This document shows positions 8,651 to 16,377 of a DNA stretch of 64,000 bases, in pieces. Every line of letters starts with the position of its first letter. Positions within the stretch are counted from its first letter, which is position 1. Origin of the DNA: Chloroflexota bacterium (lineage in GTDB: Bacteria > Chloroflexota > Anaerolineae > Anaerolineales > Anaerolineaceae); contig CP069394.1 in the NCBI GenBank assembly GCA_016887485.1, forward strand, positions 1,736,001 to 1,800,000. The letters run 5' to 3'. The notes below the pieces were generated by a model. The model saw only the letters and a list, made by a program, of their open reading frames with translations. It had not been told where the DNA came from and searched no databases. The position numbers and the translations under genes are program-made.

Positions 8651-8802
8651 TTGTCATTGCGAGGGAGCCGAAGGCGGACGAAGCAATCTCCGAAGCGAAG
8701 GTGGGCGAGAAATAATCCCCCAAGAAAACAAAAAGAGAAGAATATAGATTGCTTCCCACTCCGCTACGCTCCGGGGACAGTGTCGCAAGCTCGCAATGAC
8801 AA
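8651..8802. repeat. 152-bp palindromic (MITE-like) repeat, copy 1
   Basis: The element begins TTGTCATTGCGAG and ends CTCGCAATGACAA, a perfect 13-bp terminal inverted repeat. Inside, GAAGCAATCT near the left is complemented by AGATTGCTTC toward the right, so most of the element can fold into a long imperfect hairpin. It has no convincing coding capacity. The sequence type (GTCATTGCGAG...GAAGCAATCT) resembles non-coding palindromic repeats scattered in several bacterial phyla. Copy 2 at 8900 differs by a single base. Confidence 0.9.
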
Positions 8803-8833
8803 GATGAAGCATCTGTATATCCATTAAGAGTAC

Positions 8834-8886
8834 AGGCCAAAACCGGGATTCGAACGAAATGCCCCTGTCCATTCCCGTGGGGATAC
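8834..8886 (+). pseudogene. Broken copy of the tRNA-Glu 3' half
   Basis: From 8834 the sequence repeats the tRNA-Glu from its anticodon stem (AGGCCAAAACCGGGATTCGAA). It is then interrupted inside the T-loop by 17 extra bases and resumes with TTCCCGTGGGG followed by ATACTTT. It lacks the 5' half and has a disrupted T-arm, so it cannot be a functional tRNA. The similarity continues past the tRNA into the flank before repeat copy 2. The simplest reading is that one segment (tRNA 3' half plus palindromic repeat) was duplicated in tandem. Confidence 0.85.
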
Positions 8887-8899
8887 TTTTTATTTAATC

Positions 8900-9051
8900 T
8901 TGTCATTGCGAAGGAGCCGAAGGCGGACGAAGCAATCTCCGAAGCGAAGGTGGGCGAGAAATAATCCCCCAAGAAAACAAAAAGAGAAGAATATAGATTG
9001 CTTCCCACTCCGCTACGCTCCGGGGACAGTGTCGCAAGCTCGCAATGACAA
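8900..9051. repeat. 152-bp palindromic (MITE-like) repeat, copy 2
   Basis: Identical to copy 1 at 8651 apart from G to A at the 13th base, in the same orientation and 249 bases downstream. It carries the same terminal inverted repeats and internal hairpin. With the intervening tRNA fragment it forms a recent tandem duplication. Confidence 0.9.
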
Positions 9052-9073
9052 GCAGAATAATTAAAATGGAAAA

Positions 9074-9095
9074 GAGGCGCTGCAAGCAGCGCCTC
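9074..9095 (-). terminator. Intrinsic terminator for the corrinoid protein gene
   Basis: A 9-bp perfect GC-rich stem (GAGGCGCTG / CAGCGCCTC) with a 4-base loop. On the minus strand it is followed by TTTTCCATTTTAA, fitting a terminator 38 bases after the stop of the leftward gene. Confidence 0.8.
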
Positions 9096-9132
9096 CTAAA
9101 GCCTAATCAATTTCAGCGGTAAGAGTGATCTC

Positions 9133-9762
9133 TCACACCAGCGCCTTAGCCAGCTTGACCGCCCGGCTGGCATCCGGCGCATATCCATCAGCACCGATCT
9201 TCTCGGCATAAGCATCTGTGATAGGCGCACCGCCAATCAACACCTTAACCTGATCGCGCACACCGGCAGCCTTTAGCGCTTCAATCGTCGTCTGCATATT
9301 AGGCATCGTGGTAGTCAGCAGCGCTGACATAGCAATGAAATCTGGATGGTGTTCATTGACTGCAGCCACAAAAGCTTCCGGTGAGACGTCCGATCCCAGA
9401 TCCACCACCTGGAATCCTGCCCCTTCCAACATCATGCACACCAGGTTCTTGCCGATGTCATGCAGGTCGCCCTTGACCGTTCCGGCCACGATCTTGCCAG
9501 CCGGCTGGATATCCGCATCCACCAGCTCAGGCTTGAGAATATCCATCCCGGTTTTCATCGCCCGGGCAGCAATCAGCATTTCCGGCACAAAGTATTCCCC
9601 TTCTTCAAAAAGCTGGCCAACAGCCCCCATTGCTTTGACCATCGCATCCAGGATCTCACCAGGATCCACACCATCCGCCAGAGCTTTTTCAACGCTCTCT
9701 TTAGCAACATCGCGCTGACCATCCATCACGGCGTCATAAAGAGTCTTCAAAGTCTCATCCAT
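9133..9762 (-). CDS. Corrinoid (B12-binding) methyl-carrier protein, MtbC-like
   Basis: A 209-residue methyltransferase corrinoid protein. Residues 1-85 form the helical cap (B12-binding-2), with EEGEYFVPEMLIAARAMKTG. Residues 88-209 form the Rossmann-type cobalamin domain with the D-x-H-x-x-G signature (D99, H101, G104 in GDLHDIGKNLV), whose His is the lower axial cobalt ligand. Such proteins shuttle a methyl group from a substrate-specific methyltransferase to a second enzyme (MtaA-type or tetrahydrofolate-dependent). No dedicated methyltransferase is adjacent. The UroD-like protein at 44.3 kb is from the MtaA/CmuA superfamily but far away. Ribosome site AAAGGATGATGAG precedes ATG 9762. Confidence 0.92.
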   Translation of the reverse strand: MDETLKTLYDAVMDGQRDVAKESVEKALADGVDPGEILDAMVKAMGAVGQLFEEGEYFVPEMLIAARAMKTGMDILKPELVDADIQPAGKIVAGTVKGDLHDIGKNLVCMMLEGAGFQVVDLGSDVSPEAFVAAVNEHHPDFIAMSALLTTTMPNMQTTIEALKAAGVRDQVKVLIGGAPITDAYAEKIGADGYAPDASRAVKLAKALV

Positions 9763-9891
9763 CTTCTCATCATCCTTTCAGCAGGGCAATAAGTACGGTC
9801 AATTCGACCTAATCAGTGTCATCGCCGGTTTTTCGGCGTTATGGTCACCCACAAAATTATAATATGGATTCTTTTCTCAACTTGTCTGGAT

Positions 9892-11058
9892 TCATCCCAT
9901 GACATGATCCAAAAGTTTACCGAGAGCCGGTTTTTCCACCGAAATGGCTTCCTCCGGACACATCTCCTGACAGCAATAACAGCGGATGCAGTGGTCATAG
10001 TCATATTGCGGGGGCGTTTGCTTTCCCGAAGTGAAACCTAATGCTTTAGGCTCTGCCGGACAGACTTTTACACAGCGTCCACAGCGGGTACAACGATCCG
10101 AGTTGATGACCGGTCGCGGGGTAATCCAGTTTTTAACAAATTTTGACCAAAATCCTGGCTCACCCGTTGTGCTGACCCGGGATCGATTCACCTTGAAATC
10201 AGGTATTACCATGGCCTCAATCGGGTCGCCCAGTAGGACGATATCATTTGGGACCAATAAACCTCGTGAGGTCGCAACGTTGAGGGTGGGAACCAAGCTC
10301 GGATCAAGGGACATAATCCGGGCAACAACATAATCCAGCGCATGTGGGTTAGCCGAGATCAAAACAACACCCACCTTTCGAGTCATCCCATTTCGCGGGC
10401 CGTTTCCTTCCATCCCAACAATGCCATCCATAATATGCAGCCGTGAGCCAACCAACTCTGCCAGGTCCACCAACATCTCAGAGAACTCGAACTCATTCGA
10501 CAGACGAGCATGAAAACCCGTCTTCTGCACACCCGGCAGGCAACCAAAGTGATTCTTGACTGCACCTGTCAGGCGGGTCAGTGCATGTGTCTTGAATTTC
10601 GGTAAATTGATAACCCCGTCAGCGGCCAATACGCCGTTGGCAAGGTTAAATGATTTGATCAAATTTCCAACCGGATTGCGGATATCAACGCCATTAGCAA
10701 AATCCGCTAATTCAACGGCATTGGCCTCAGCCACATCCGCCAGTCCAGCCCAGCGCGCAGCAGAAGCAACCGGACCAAATCCAGGCGAGTCGCCATATTG
10801 GAGTTTCACCCCTGCTGATTGAAATATATCTATCACTGCTTCAAAGAATTCCGGTCGGGTAGTGGTTCCGTGCTCAGGCTCATCGCCAAATAACAGATTA
10901 GGTTTCAATACAATCCTCTCACCGGGTTTAACGAACTCTCCCACCCCACCTAACAAACCAATACCTGTTTTTACAACCTGTTTGACCCGTTTATAAGAAT
11001 CGCAGTTCAAGGCAACGACACGATGATCCCGATCTGAAACAAATGGTTTCTCAACCAT
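9892..11058 (-). CDS. DUF362 protein with two C-terminal 4Fe-4S clusters
   Basis: A 388-residue protein. The N-terminal DUF362 domain spans about residues 15-290 (GERIVLKPNLL near residue 45; NLPKFKTHALTRLTGAVKN near residue 155). Two ferredoxin-type motifs follow: CTRCGRCVKVCP and CIRCYCCQEMCP, each CxxCxxCxxxCP and able to hold a 4Fe-4S cluster. DUF362 proteins are common in anaerobes, often with corrinoid or other redox enzymes, and their reaction is not firmly known. Here it lies 129 bases upstream of the corrinoid protein on the same strand. A role in reductive reactivation or electron supply for corrinoid chemistry is possible, but inferred from position only. Confidence 0.85.
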   Translation of the reverse strand: MVEKPFVSDRDHRVVALNCDSYKRVKQVVKTGIGLLGGVGEFVKPGERIVLKPNLLFGDEPEHGTTTRPEFFEAVIDIFQSAGVKLQYGDSPGFGPVASAARWAGLADVAEANAVELADFANGVDIRNPVGNLIKSFNLANGVLAADGVINLPKFKTHALTRLTGAVKNHFGCLPGVQKTGFHARLSNEFEFSEMLVDLAELVGSRLHIMDGIVGMEGNGPRNGMTRKVGVVLISANPHALDYVVARIMSLDPSLVPTLNVATSRGLLVPNDIVLLGDPIEAMVIPDFKVNRSRVSTTGEPGFWSKFVKNWITPRPVINSDRCTRCGRCVKVCPAEPKALGFTSGKQTPPQYDYDHCIRCYCCQEMCPEEAISVEKPALGKLLDHVMG

Positions 11059-11167
11059 TAATCAACCCTTTCATCTAAAAATTTGTCTTATCAATATTAT
11101 TCTTCAATTGTAACCCTGCTACACGCCTTCTGTTTCAGTTCCAGAAATAAATATATTTTCACAAGGG

Positions 11168-11173
11168 TATAAT
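11168..11173 (+). promoter_or_regulatory. -10 box of rph, predicting a nearly leaderless mRNA
   Basis: A perfect TATAAT ends only six bases before ATG 11180. Transcription would normally start about 7 bases after the -10 box, that is, at or near the start codon. No Shine-Dalgarno sequence is visible between them and no clear -35 box was recognised. Confidence 0.5.
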
Positions 11174-11179
11174 CAATTT

Positions 11180-11911
11180 ATGAACAATGAATTTTCTCGC
11201 CCCGATGGGCGCAAATTTGATGAACTGAGGTCGCTGGCTTTCACCCCCAATTATGTCAGTGTGGCAGAGGGCTCCGTTCTCGTGACCTGGGGAGAGACCC
11301 GCGTACTCTGCAACCTGACCATTCAGGATGGCGTCAAACCCTGGATGGCTGGCAAAGGCACCGGCTGGATCACAGCCGAATATGCCCTGCTTCCTCGCAG
11401 CACCCAGACCCGAACCTCCCGTGAAACAAACGGCCTGAAAGGACGTACCCAGGAGATCCGTCGTTTGATCGGCCGGTCATTACGGATGGCCGTTGATCTG
11501 GATCTGATTGGCGAGCGCACCCTGCTGTTGGATTGCGACGTGCTCCAGGCCGATGGCGGCACACGGGTAGCCTCGATCACCGGAGGTTACCTCGCGCTGG
11601 CTTTAGGCCTCAGACCGCTGATCGCCTCCGGCGCCATCCCCGAAAACGCCCTGCGCCCGCCAATTGGTGCAGTCAGTGTGGGCATGGTGGAGGGCAATCC
11701 AGTGCTCGATCTCAACTATGCCGAGGATAGCCTGGCGGATGTGGACCTGAACGTAGTCATGGCACATGACGGCCGGTTCATTGAAGTGCAGGGCACAGCT
11801 GAAGGTGAGCCTTTTACCAAAGATGAATTGGAATCAATGCTCTCTCTCGCCCAAAAAGGCATCAAGGAAATCAACACCTTTCAACAAGAACTGCTAGATT
11901 CCCTCAGCTAA
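11180..11911 (+). CDS. rph: Ribonuclease PH
   Basis: A 243-residue phosphate-dependent 3'-5' exoribonuclease that trims tRNA 3' ends using inorganic phosphate. Typical features: RPDGRKFDELR at the N-terminus, the core segment TRTSRETNGLKGRTQEIRRL with the phosphate-binding Arg residues, DCDVLQADGGTRVASITGGY with the catalytic Asp region, and FIEVQGTAEGEPF near residue 205. Length matches the family (about 240). Its promoter and lack of a visible ribosome site suggest leaderless translation. It is a single gene ended by a good terminator, with no RdgB/HAM1 partner downstream. Confidence 0.96.
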   Translation: MNNEFSRPDGRKFDELRSLAFTPNYVSVAEGSVLVTWGETRVLCNLTIQDGVKPWMAGKGTGWITAEYALLPRSTQTRTSRETNGLKGRTQEIRRLIGRSLRMAVDLDLIGERTLLLDCDVLQADGGTRVASITGGYLALALGLRPLIASGAIPENALRPPIGAVSVGMVEGNPVLDLNYAEDSLADVDLNVVMAHDGRFIEVQGTAEGEPFTKDELESMLSLAQKGIKEINTFQQELLDSLS

Positions 11912-11937
11912 TCGCCGTTTATTCATTTAAACATCAA

Positions 11938-11963
11938 AGGGCTGCCCCTAGGTGGGCAGCCCT
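11938..11963 (+). terminator. Intrinsic terminator after rph
   Basis: A 10-bp perfect stem (AGGGCTGCCC / GGGCAGCCCT) with a 6-base loop, followed by CTTTATTATTG on the plus strand. It lies between the convergent rph and the membrane protein at 11985. Confidence 0.85.
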
Positions 11964-11984
11964 CTTTATTATTGTCTTCTCAAT

Positions 11985-12620
11985 TTATTTTCTTAAAGCA
12001 TACGCCAGGATTCCCCCACCAACTGCCAGTAGGGCAGCGGGCCAGAAGTAGGCAATCAGGCTGGTTGAACCTAACAGGAACAATATCCCCAGAACAAACA
12101 GGATCCCCGCCGGGAACAATGCCCAGACAAGCTTGCCAACCGGTTTTGGAAGAATATAAACCAGCCAAAAGGTCAATGCAAGCCCCAGGAAGAATATCCC
12201 TCCGGAAAGCCCGCCACTTGCAGGTAAAAGGCTGACAACTGCGAGAGTAAAAAGGGCGCCGCTGGGGATAATGGCCCACCAATGAACTGGGTGGAAGAAA
12301 TAGACTAAAAGGTAAGAAAGGCTCAACATACCCAGGAATAAAGCCCCCACCCAGCCATTCTCAAAATCGCTCTGCCCCATGAAAATGATCAACCCAAGGC
12401 TGATCAGCGCCATCCCAGGGAGCAAAGCCCACCAGTCATCAGTATTGACTATAAAAACCAACAAGAAGATCAAACCACCCAATCCGAACAATGGACCCAT
12501 CAAAAAATCCCAATCAAGGGTTATGATATCAAAATTATTCAATAAAAATATAACGCCAGTGGCAATTAATAAAGCCCCCAAAATGAGTGACATCCCCCCC
12601 TTTGATTTGGGCTTTTCCAT
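11985..12620 (-). CDS. Small polytopic membrane protein, LiaF/DUF5668-like
   Basis: A 211-residue protein made almost entirely of paired hydrophobic helices (about seven to eight), each pair separated by a short polar turn with Trp or Asp (NNFDIITLDW, NTDDWWALLPG, HPVHWWAIIPSG). The N-terminal unit GALLIATGVIFLLNNFDII resembles the LiaF/DUF5668 transmembrane repeat found in envelope-stress and membrane-domain proteins. The regular recurrence of W-x-x-(L/I)-P-x-G suggests internal repeats. Ribosome site AAGGAG precedes ATG 12620. It is alone on its strand. No function is assigned. Confidence 0.6.
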   Translation of the reverse strand: MEKPKSKGGMSLILGALLIATGVIFLLNNFDIITLDWDFLMGPLFGLGGLIFLLVFIVNTDDWWALLPGMALISLGLIIFMGQSDFENGWVGALFLGMLSLSYLLVYFFHPVHWWAIIPSGALFTLAVVSLLPASGGLSGGIFFLGLALTFWLVYILPKPVGKLVWALFPAGILFVLGILFLLGSTSLIAYFWPAALLAVGGGILAYALRK

Positions 12621-12780
12621 AGAATTCTCCTTGAGAGTGCAATGTGTCCAGTAATTAATCTAATTATAATGTAAAGTGGACTCGATATATAATCATTTTT
12701 AAGTGAATTTAATCAATTCCTCACTCTCCTTCCAAAATTGCTCAGAGTTGATTCATGCTATAATCAGATTCTGGGATCTC

Positions 12781-13950
12781 ATGAGTAAACAACGTATGAA
12801 ATATCGTCAACGGGCGTGGATTGCGCTGGCTGTCATCACCATCATCCTAACGAGTCTTGGGGTAGCAAGCTGCCAGCAGCGTGTTGTGGATATAACCGGA
12901 CCGACAGTGGCAACCAACCCGGAAACCGCCATTTCTCCAACCTTGCTGCCCAACACCGCACCCCTCACGTCAACCGAAGCAGGTCCTACAGCCGAAACAA
13001 TCTATGCGCTGCCGGAATTCGACTCAGCGACGGCCATTCCGGACCCGATGAGCGATATAACGCTCTCCGATGAGGTACAGGTTTGGGTATTACTGGGCTC
13101 TGATTCCGAACCTCCCTTCACCGGGCGAATCCAGGCCATCCACTTACTCCTGATCCATCCCAGGTTTTCCAAGGCAAGCCTGATCTCGATTCCAGGCAAC
13201 CTGTACGTTTACATCCCCGGTTTCGGCATGCAGAGGCTCAACACCGCCTATGCATTGGGCGGTATCGAGACAATGCTCGAAACCCTTTCCTACAACCTCG
13301 GCCTCAATGTGGATCGCTTTGTCCTGGCCCACCCCGGCGATTTTCAATGGCTGGTAGATGATCTCGACTCCATTGATGTGACCATCTTCTACCCTATCGC
13401 CGGTCAATGTGGCGGCATCCGGGCCGGACTGGTCGAAATGGACGGCGCTCTGGCCCTCTGTTACGCCTCCTATCTGGACGGCATCGACGAAGTGGACCGG
13501 ATGGAGCGCCAGCAGCAGCTTCTAAGGGTGATCTTCAAGAAATTCACCCATGAGAGTTACCTCACAAAATTGCCGCTGCTCTATTCAAGCTATCAGGGCT
13601 GGGTCAAGACGGACATTTCGCTGACCGAACTGATGGACATGGTTCCACTTTCACTCCGTCTGGCCGATACCGATCGAATTGGTTACTACATGATCGGGCG
13701 GGATGCCTTCACAATCTGGGAAGTGCCAGGTTACAGCCAGGCACAGGTCTTGCTACCCAATCAGAACGCCATACGCGCGATCCTCCTGCAGGCCATTGAC
13801 GACATCATGCAGCCGGCCCCGTTGACCGGCCTGGTGCAGACGCTCGAGGCACAGCTAACCGAACAATACGAAAAAACACGCCAACCCTCACCAACCTACA
13901 CGCCCACACCGACCCCGATAGGCACACCAACACCGCCGGGGTACCCTTAA
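12781..13950 (+). CDS. LytR-CpsA-Psr (LCP) family lipoprotein
   Basis: A 389-residue exported protein. ATG 12781 is chosen because it yields a proper signal sequence (RQRAWIALAVITIILTSLG) with a lipobox ending VASC. A GTG at 12703 would add 26 residues and lies upstream of the TATAAT box at 12759-12764. After a Thr/Pro-rich linker, the LCP domain (about residues 105-330) shows HLLLIHPRFSKASLISIPGNLYVYIP, the A-Y-A-x-GG segment, and DRMERQQQLL matching the D-R-x-x-R core. LCP proteins attach undecaprenyl-linked glycopolymers to peptidoglycan. The C-terminus is a TPTPTP tail. A 10-base gap links it to the next secreted protein. Confidence 0.82.
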   Translation: MSKQRMKYRQRAWIALAVITIILTSLGVASCQQRVVDITGPTVATNPETAISPTLLPNTAPLTSTEAGPTAETIYALPEFDSATAIPDPMSDITLSDEVQVWVLLGSDSEPPFTGRIQAIHLLLIHPRFSKASLISIPGNLYVYIPGFGMQRLNTAYALGGIETMLETLSYNLGLNVDRFVLAHPGDFQWLVDDLDSIDVTIFYPIAGQCGGIRAGLVEMDGALALCYASYLDGIDEVDRMERQQQLLRVIFKKFTHESYLTKLPLLYSSYQGWVKTDISLTELMDMVPLSLRLADTDRIGYYMIGRDAFTIWEVPGYSQAQVLLPNQNAIRAILLQAIDDIMQPAPLTGLVQTLEAQLTEQYEKTRQPSPTYTPTPTPIGTPTPPGYP

Positions 13951-13960
13951 AGGGAATTTG

Positions 13961-15796
13961 ATGATGGTGAACAATAGTCTAAAGCCTAACTGGATCCTTA
14001 TACTCGTCATGTTCACCGTGGCGAGCATTGTCCTGGGCGCGTTCACCATCAACACCAACCCTGTGGATGCCACCAGCCTAAAGGCGGATGGCCCCCAGCG
14101 CAAAGCAACCATCACCGTCTCATACACAACCTACGAATGGTGGCTGCTCACCTGGAGCAACTCTCAGGTGGTTTGCCAAATCTACGTGGAACATGAAGGC
14201 TGGCCGGAAACTGAAGAGGTTCAATATTATTGCGGGGATAAGGTCCTGAACGACTGGCTGCAAACCTCCCCCTGTGTTTTTGATGACGACATCACGGCAG
14301 CAGAACAATGTCCCGGCCTCTACCTATATCAGGTCAGCGTCACTCCCGGTGAACGTCAGATTGAAGTGGACCTACAAGCGCCGGAAGTCTATGTGGACAT
14401 CTCCGATTGTGACCCCCAGGCCCCTGAAAACCGCTGTAACACCCTGCCCAGCCTGCATTTCATGGCTGAAGAACCCCTCCCTAATGAAATGATCATCAAT
14501 ATCCAGGGCTATATCGGCGCTGAGGCCTTCAACTGCGAAGGCAATGAATGCTCCGTCCCGCTGCCTGCCACGGGGCTCTCTGGTGTTGCTGTATCTTTCT
14601 GGGCCGAATCAAGTTATGGCGATTCATCCGAAACCTACACCGCTCAGGTCCGCGTGATCCCCTGGGGAGATTTCGTTGAGCCGGATGGCATAAGCAACGA
14701 CCCGCCTCAGTGGTATGTAGATATCATCAGCAGCCAATATTTGGGCGATATCGAATCGACCTGCTCTCAAATCTGGTCCTCCTTCCCGCCTGTCGGCGGT
14801 GCACCCGCGTGGCTCACCTCACCGGATAATCCGGAGGGGCTGGTCTCCACTGTCCCCTATTATTACCTGGCTGCATCACTGATCAATCAGGGCATCGTGG
14901 ATGCCAGCGCTTGTGCTGATGGCGGCCTGGAAAACACCCAGGTGGCTAACCAATGCGGTTTGGAAACCGCTCGTGAAGAACTAAACACCTGGCAAAACCA
15001 ATTCGACAGCGAGATCGTTCAGGTTGCTCAGGATACCGGTGTTCCGGCCCAGCTGCTCAAAAATATCTTCAGCCGGGAGAGCCAGTTCTGGCCTGGATAT
15101 TCCGCCAATTACTATGAAGCAGGTTTGGGCCACTTAAGTGACCTTGGTGCAGATACGGTGCTGCTCTGGAATCCCAGCTTCTTTAGCCAATTCTGCCCCC
15201 TGATTCTGGATACGGAAGTCTGTCAGAGGGGCTTTGGAAACCTGGATCAGGCAGAACAGGAAATGTTACGGGGCGCGTTGGTCCAAAAAGTGAATGCCGC
15301 CTGCCCGGATTGTCCCCTGGGAATTGATCTGACCCAGGCGAATTTCAGCATCAGCATCTTCGCCCGTTCATTGCTGGCTAACTGTGAGCAGGTGGGGCAA
15401 ATCATCTATAACACCACCCGCCAAAAAGCCGGCGAGGTCAGTTTTTATGAAGATCTCTGGAAGTTCACCCTGGTTAACTATAACGCCGGACCAGGCTGCC
15501 TGACCAACGCCATCCAGGAAGCCTACAATCGTAACCTCCCGCTCAACTGGGAAAATGTATCTCGCTATCTTGAACCTGCCTGCCAGGCCAGCATCAACTA
15601 TGTGAAAGATATTTCCTACATGCCCGAAGCATCGCTGGTTGATGTGACGCCGACCGCCACACCGGATGTCAACCAGGCGCCGACCCCCACACCCCAGCCC
15701 ACGCCCACCCCCATGCCGCAGCCGACCCAGGAGCCCACCTCCTACCCGGTGGATGACGGCTATCCCTGGTACGAGCCTACCCAATCCTATCCATAG
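13961..15796 (+). CDS. Secreted protein with lytic-transglycosylase-like domain
   Basis: A roughly 611-residue protein with an N-terminal membrane/signal segment (ILILVMFTVASIVLGAF). Residues 50-260 are a Cys-rich extracellular region of unknown type. Residues 300-560 form an SLT-like fold: VPAQLLKNIFSRESQFWP holds the candidate catalytic Glu, and AGLGHLSD and VNYNAGPGC match later SLT motifs (goose-lysozyme type). The tail is Pro/Thr/Gln-rich. Three start codons lie in a row (TTG 13958, ATG 13961, ATG 13964); AGGGA at 13951 fits the ATGs. It follows the LCP gene by 10 bases. A clear paralogue (326 aa) sits in the tad locus at 35.4 kb. Peptidoglycan cutting is inferred. Confidence 0.75.
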   Translation: MMVNNSLKPNWILILVMFTVASIVLGAFTINTNPVDATSLKADGPQRKATITVSYTTYEWWLLTWSNSQVVCQIYVEHEGWPETEEVQYYCGDKVLNDWLQTSPCVFDDDITAAEQCPGLYLYQVSVTPGERQIEVDLQAPEVYVDISDCDPQAPENRCNTLPSLHFMAEEPLPNEMIINIQGYIGAEAFNCEGNECSVPLPATGLSGVAVSFWAESSYGDSSETYTAQVRVIPWGDFVEPDGISNDPPQWYVDIISSQYLGDIESTCSQIWSSFPPVGGAPAWLTSPDNPEGLVSTVPYYYLAASLINQGIVDASACADGGLENTQVANQCGLETAREELNTWQNQFDSEIVQVAQDTGVPAQLLKNIFSRESQFWPGYSANYYEAGLGHLSDLGADTVLLWNPSFFSQFCPLILDTEVCQRGFGNLDQAEQEMLRGALVQKVNAACPDCPLGIDLTQANFSISIFARSLLANCEQVGQIIYNTTRQKAGEVSFYEDLWKFTLVNYNAGPGCLTNAIQEAYNRNLPLNWENVSRYLEPACQASINYVKDISYMPEASLVDVTPTATPDVNQAPTPTPQPTPTPMPQPTQEPTSYPVDDGYPWYEPTQSYP

Positions 15797-15855
15797 GCTG
15801 GTCTAAAAAGTCCGGTAGAATCCCCATCCCCCACAACTCTGAATTAACAAAAAAA

Positions 15856-15880
15856 CACCCCTCGCATGATGCGAGGGGTG
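15856..15880 (-). terminator. Intrinsic terminator for the YtxH gene
   Basis: A 10-bp perfect stem (CACCCCTCGC / GCGAGGGGTG) with a 5-base loop. The A run at 15849-15855 becomes a T run on the minus strand, marking the end of the leftward YtxH gene. It may also serve the convergent transglycosylase gene. Confidence 0.85.
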
Positions 15881-15909
15881 ATCAATACCATTTTGCTTAA
15901 GCTCTCAGT

Positions 15910-16149
15910 TTAAGCTTGCTTTTCTTCAATCGTAACTTGTTTTCCGGACTGCAAGGCGTGAAGTTGGGCTTCCAACTCAACACGTTTCTCATCTGCAGCC
16001 TTTTGAACCTCATCTTTCAGATGACCAAAGTAGCTCACAATCTCCTGTTGGGTCTGCTTGCCGGAAGCAGGGGCCAAAAGCAATGCCACACCGCTACCGA
16101 TCAACCCGCCCAGCATAGCGCCGAATAAGAATTTGCCAAATTTTTTCAT
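15910..16149 (-). CDS. YtxH-domain small membrane protein
   Basis: A 79-residue protein from ATG 16149, chosen because GGAGG lies 7 bases upstream; the longer reading from 16185 has no good ribosome site. It has one N-terminal membrane helix with the YtxH signature (FGAMLGGLIGSGVALLLAPASGKQT) followed by a charged amphipathic helix. YtxH proteins are general-stress-associated in Bacilli, function unknown. Single gene with its own terminator. Confidence 0.85.
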   Translation of the reverse strand: MKKFGKFLFGAMLGGLIGSGVALLLAPASGKQTQQEIVSYFGHLKDEVQKAADEKRVELEAQLHALQSGKQVTIEEKQA

Positions 16150-16377
16150 TCCAGCCTCCATGTATTGTTTCACGTTCCTATCCATTAATTATAGCGTATC
16201 TGAATAGGATTTGAAACAAATCAGGTCTGGATCTCTTGACAACCCAAACATCGGATGCGTATGCAGAGATTCGAGGAACGATTCAAGAATTATTGACTTG
16301 TTAAGTTGCGCTATTCATCATTGACAGTGGGCCGCCAGAGCGACACAGTCTGTCAGAAAGCAGATCAATGTGCTATC

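Noticed and set aside
8651-9051. Repeats at 8651 and 8900 considered as a CRISPR array.
   Set aside because: Only two long copies, with tRNA-derived sequence between them and no cas genes. They are palindromic elements.
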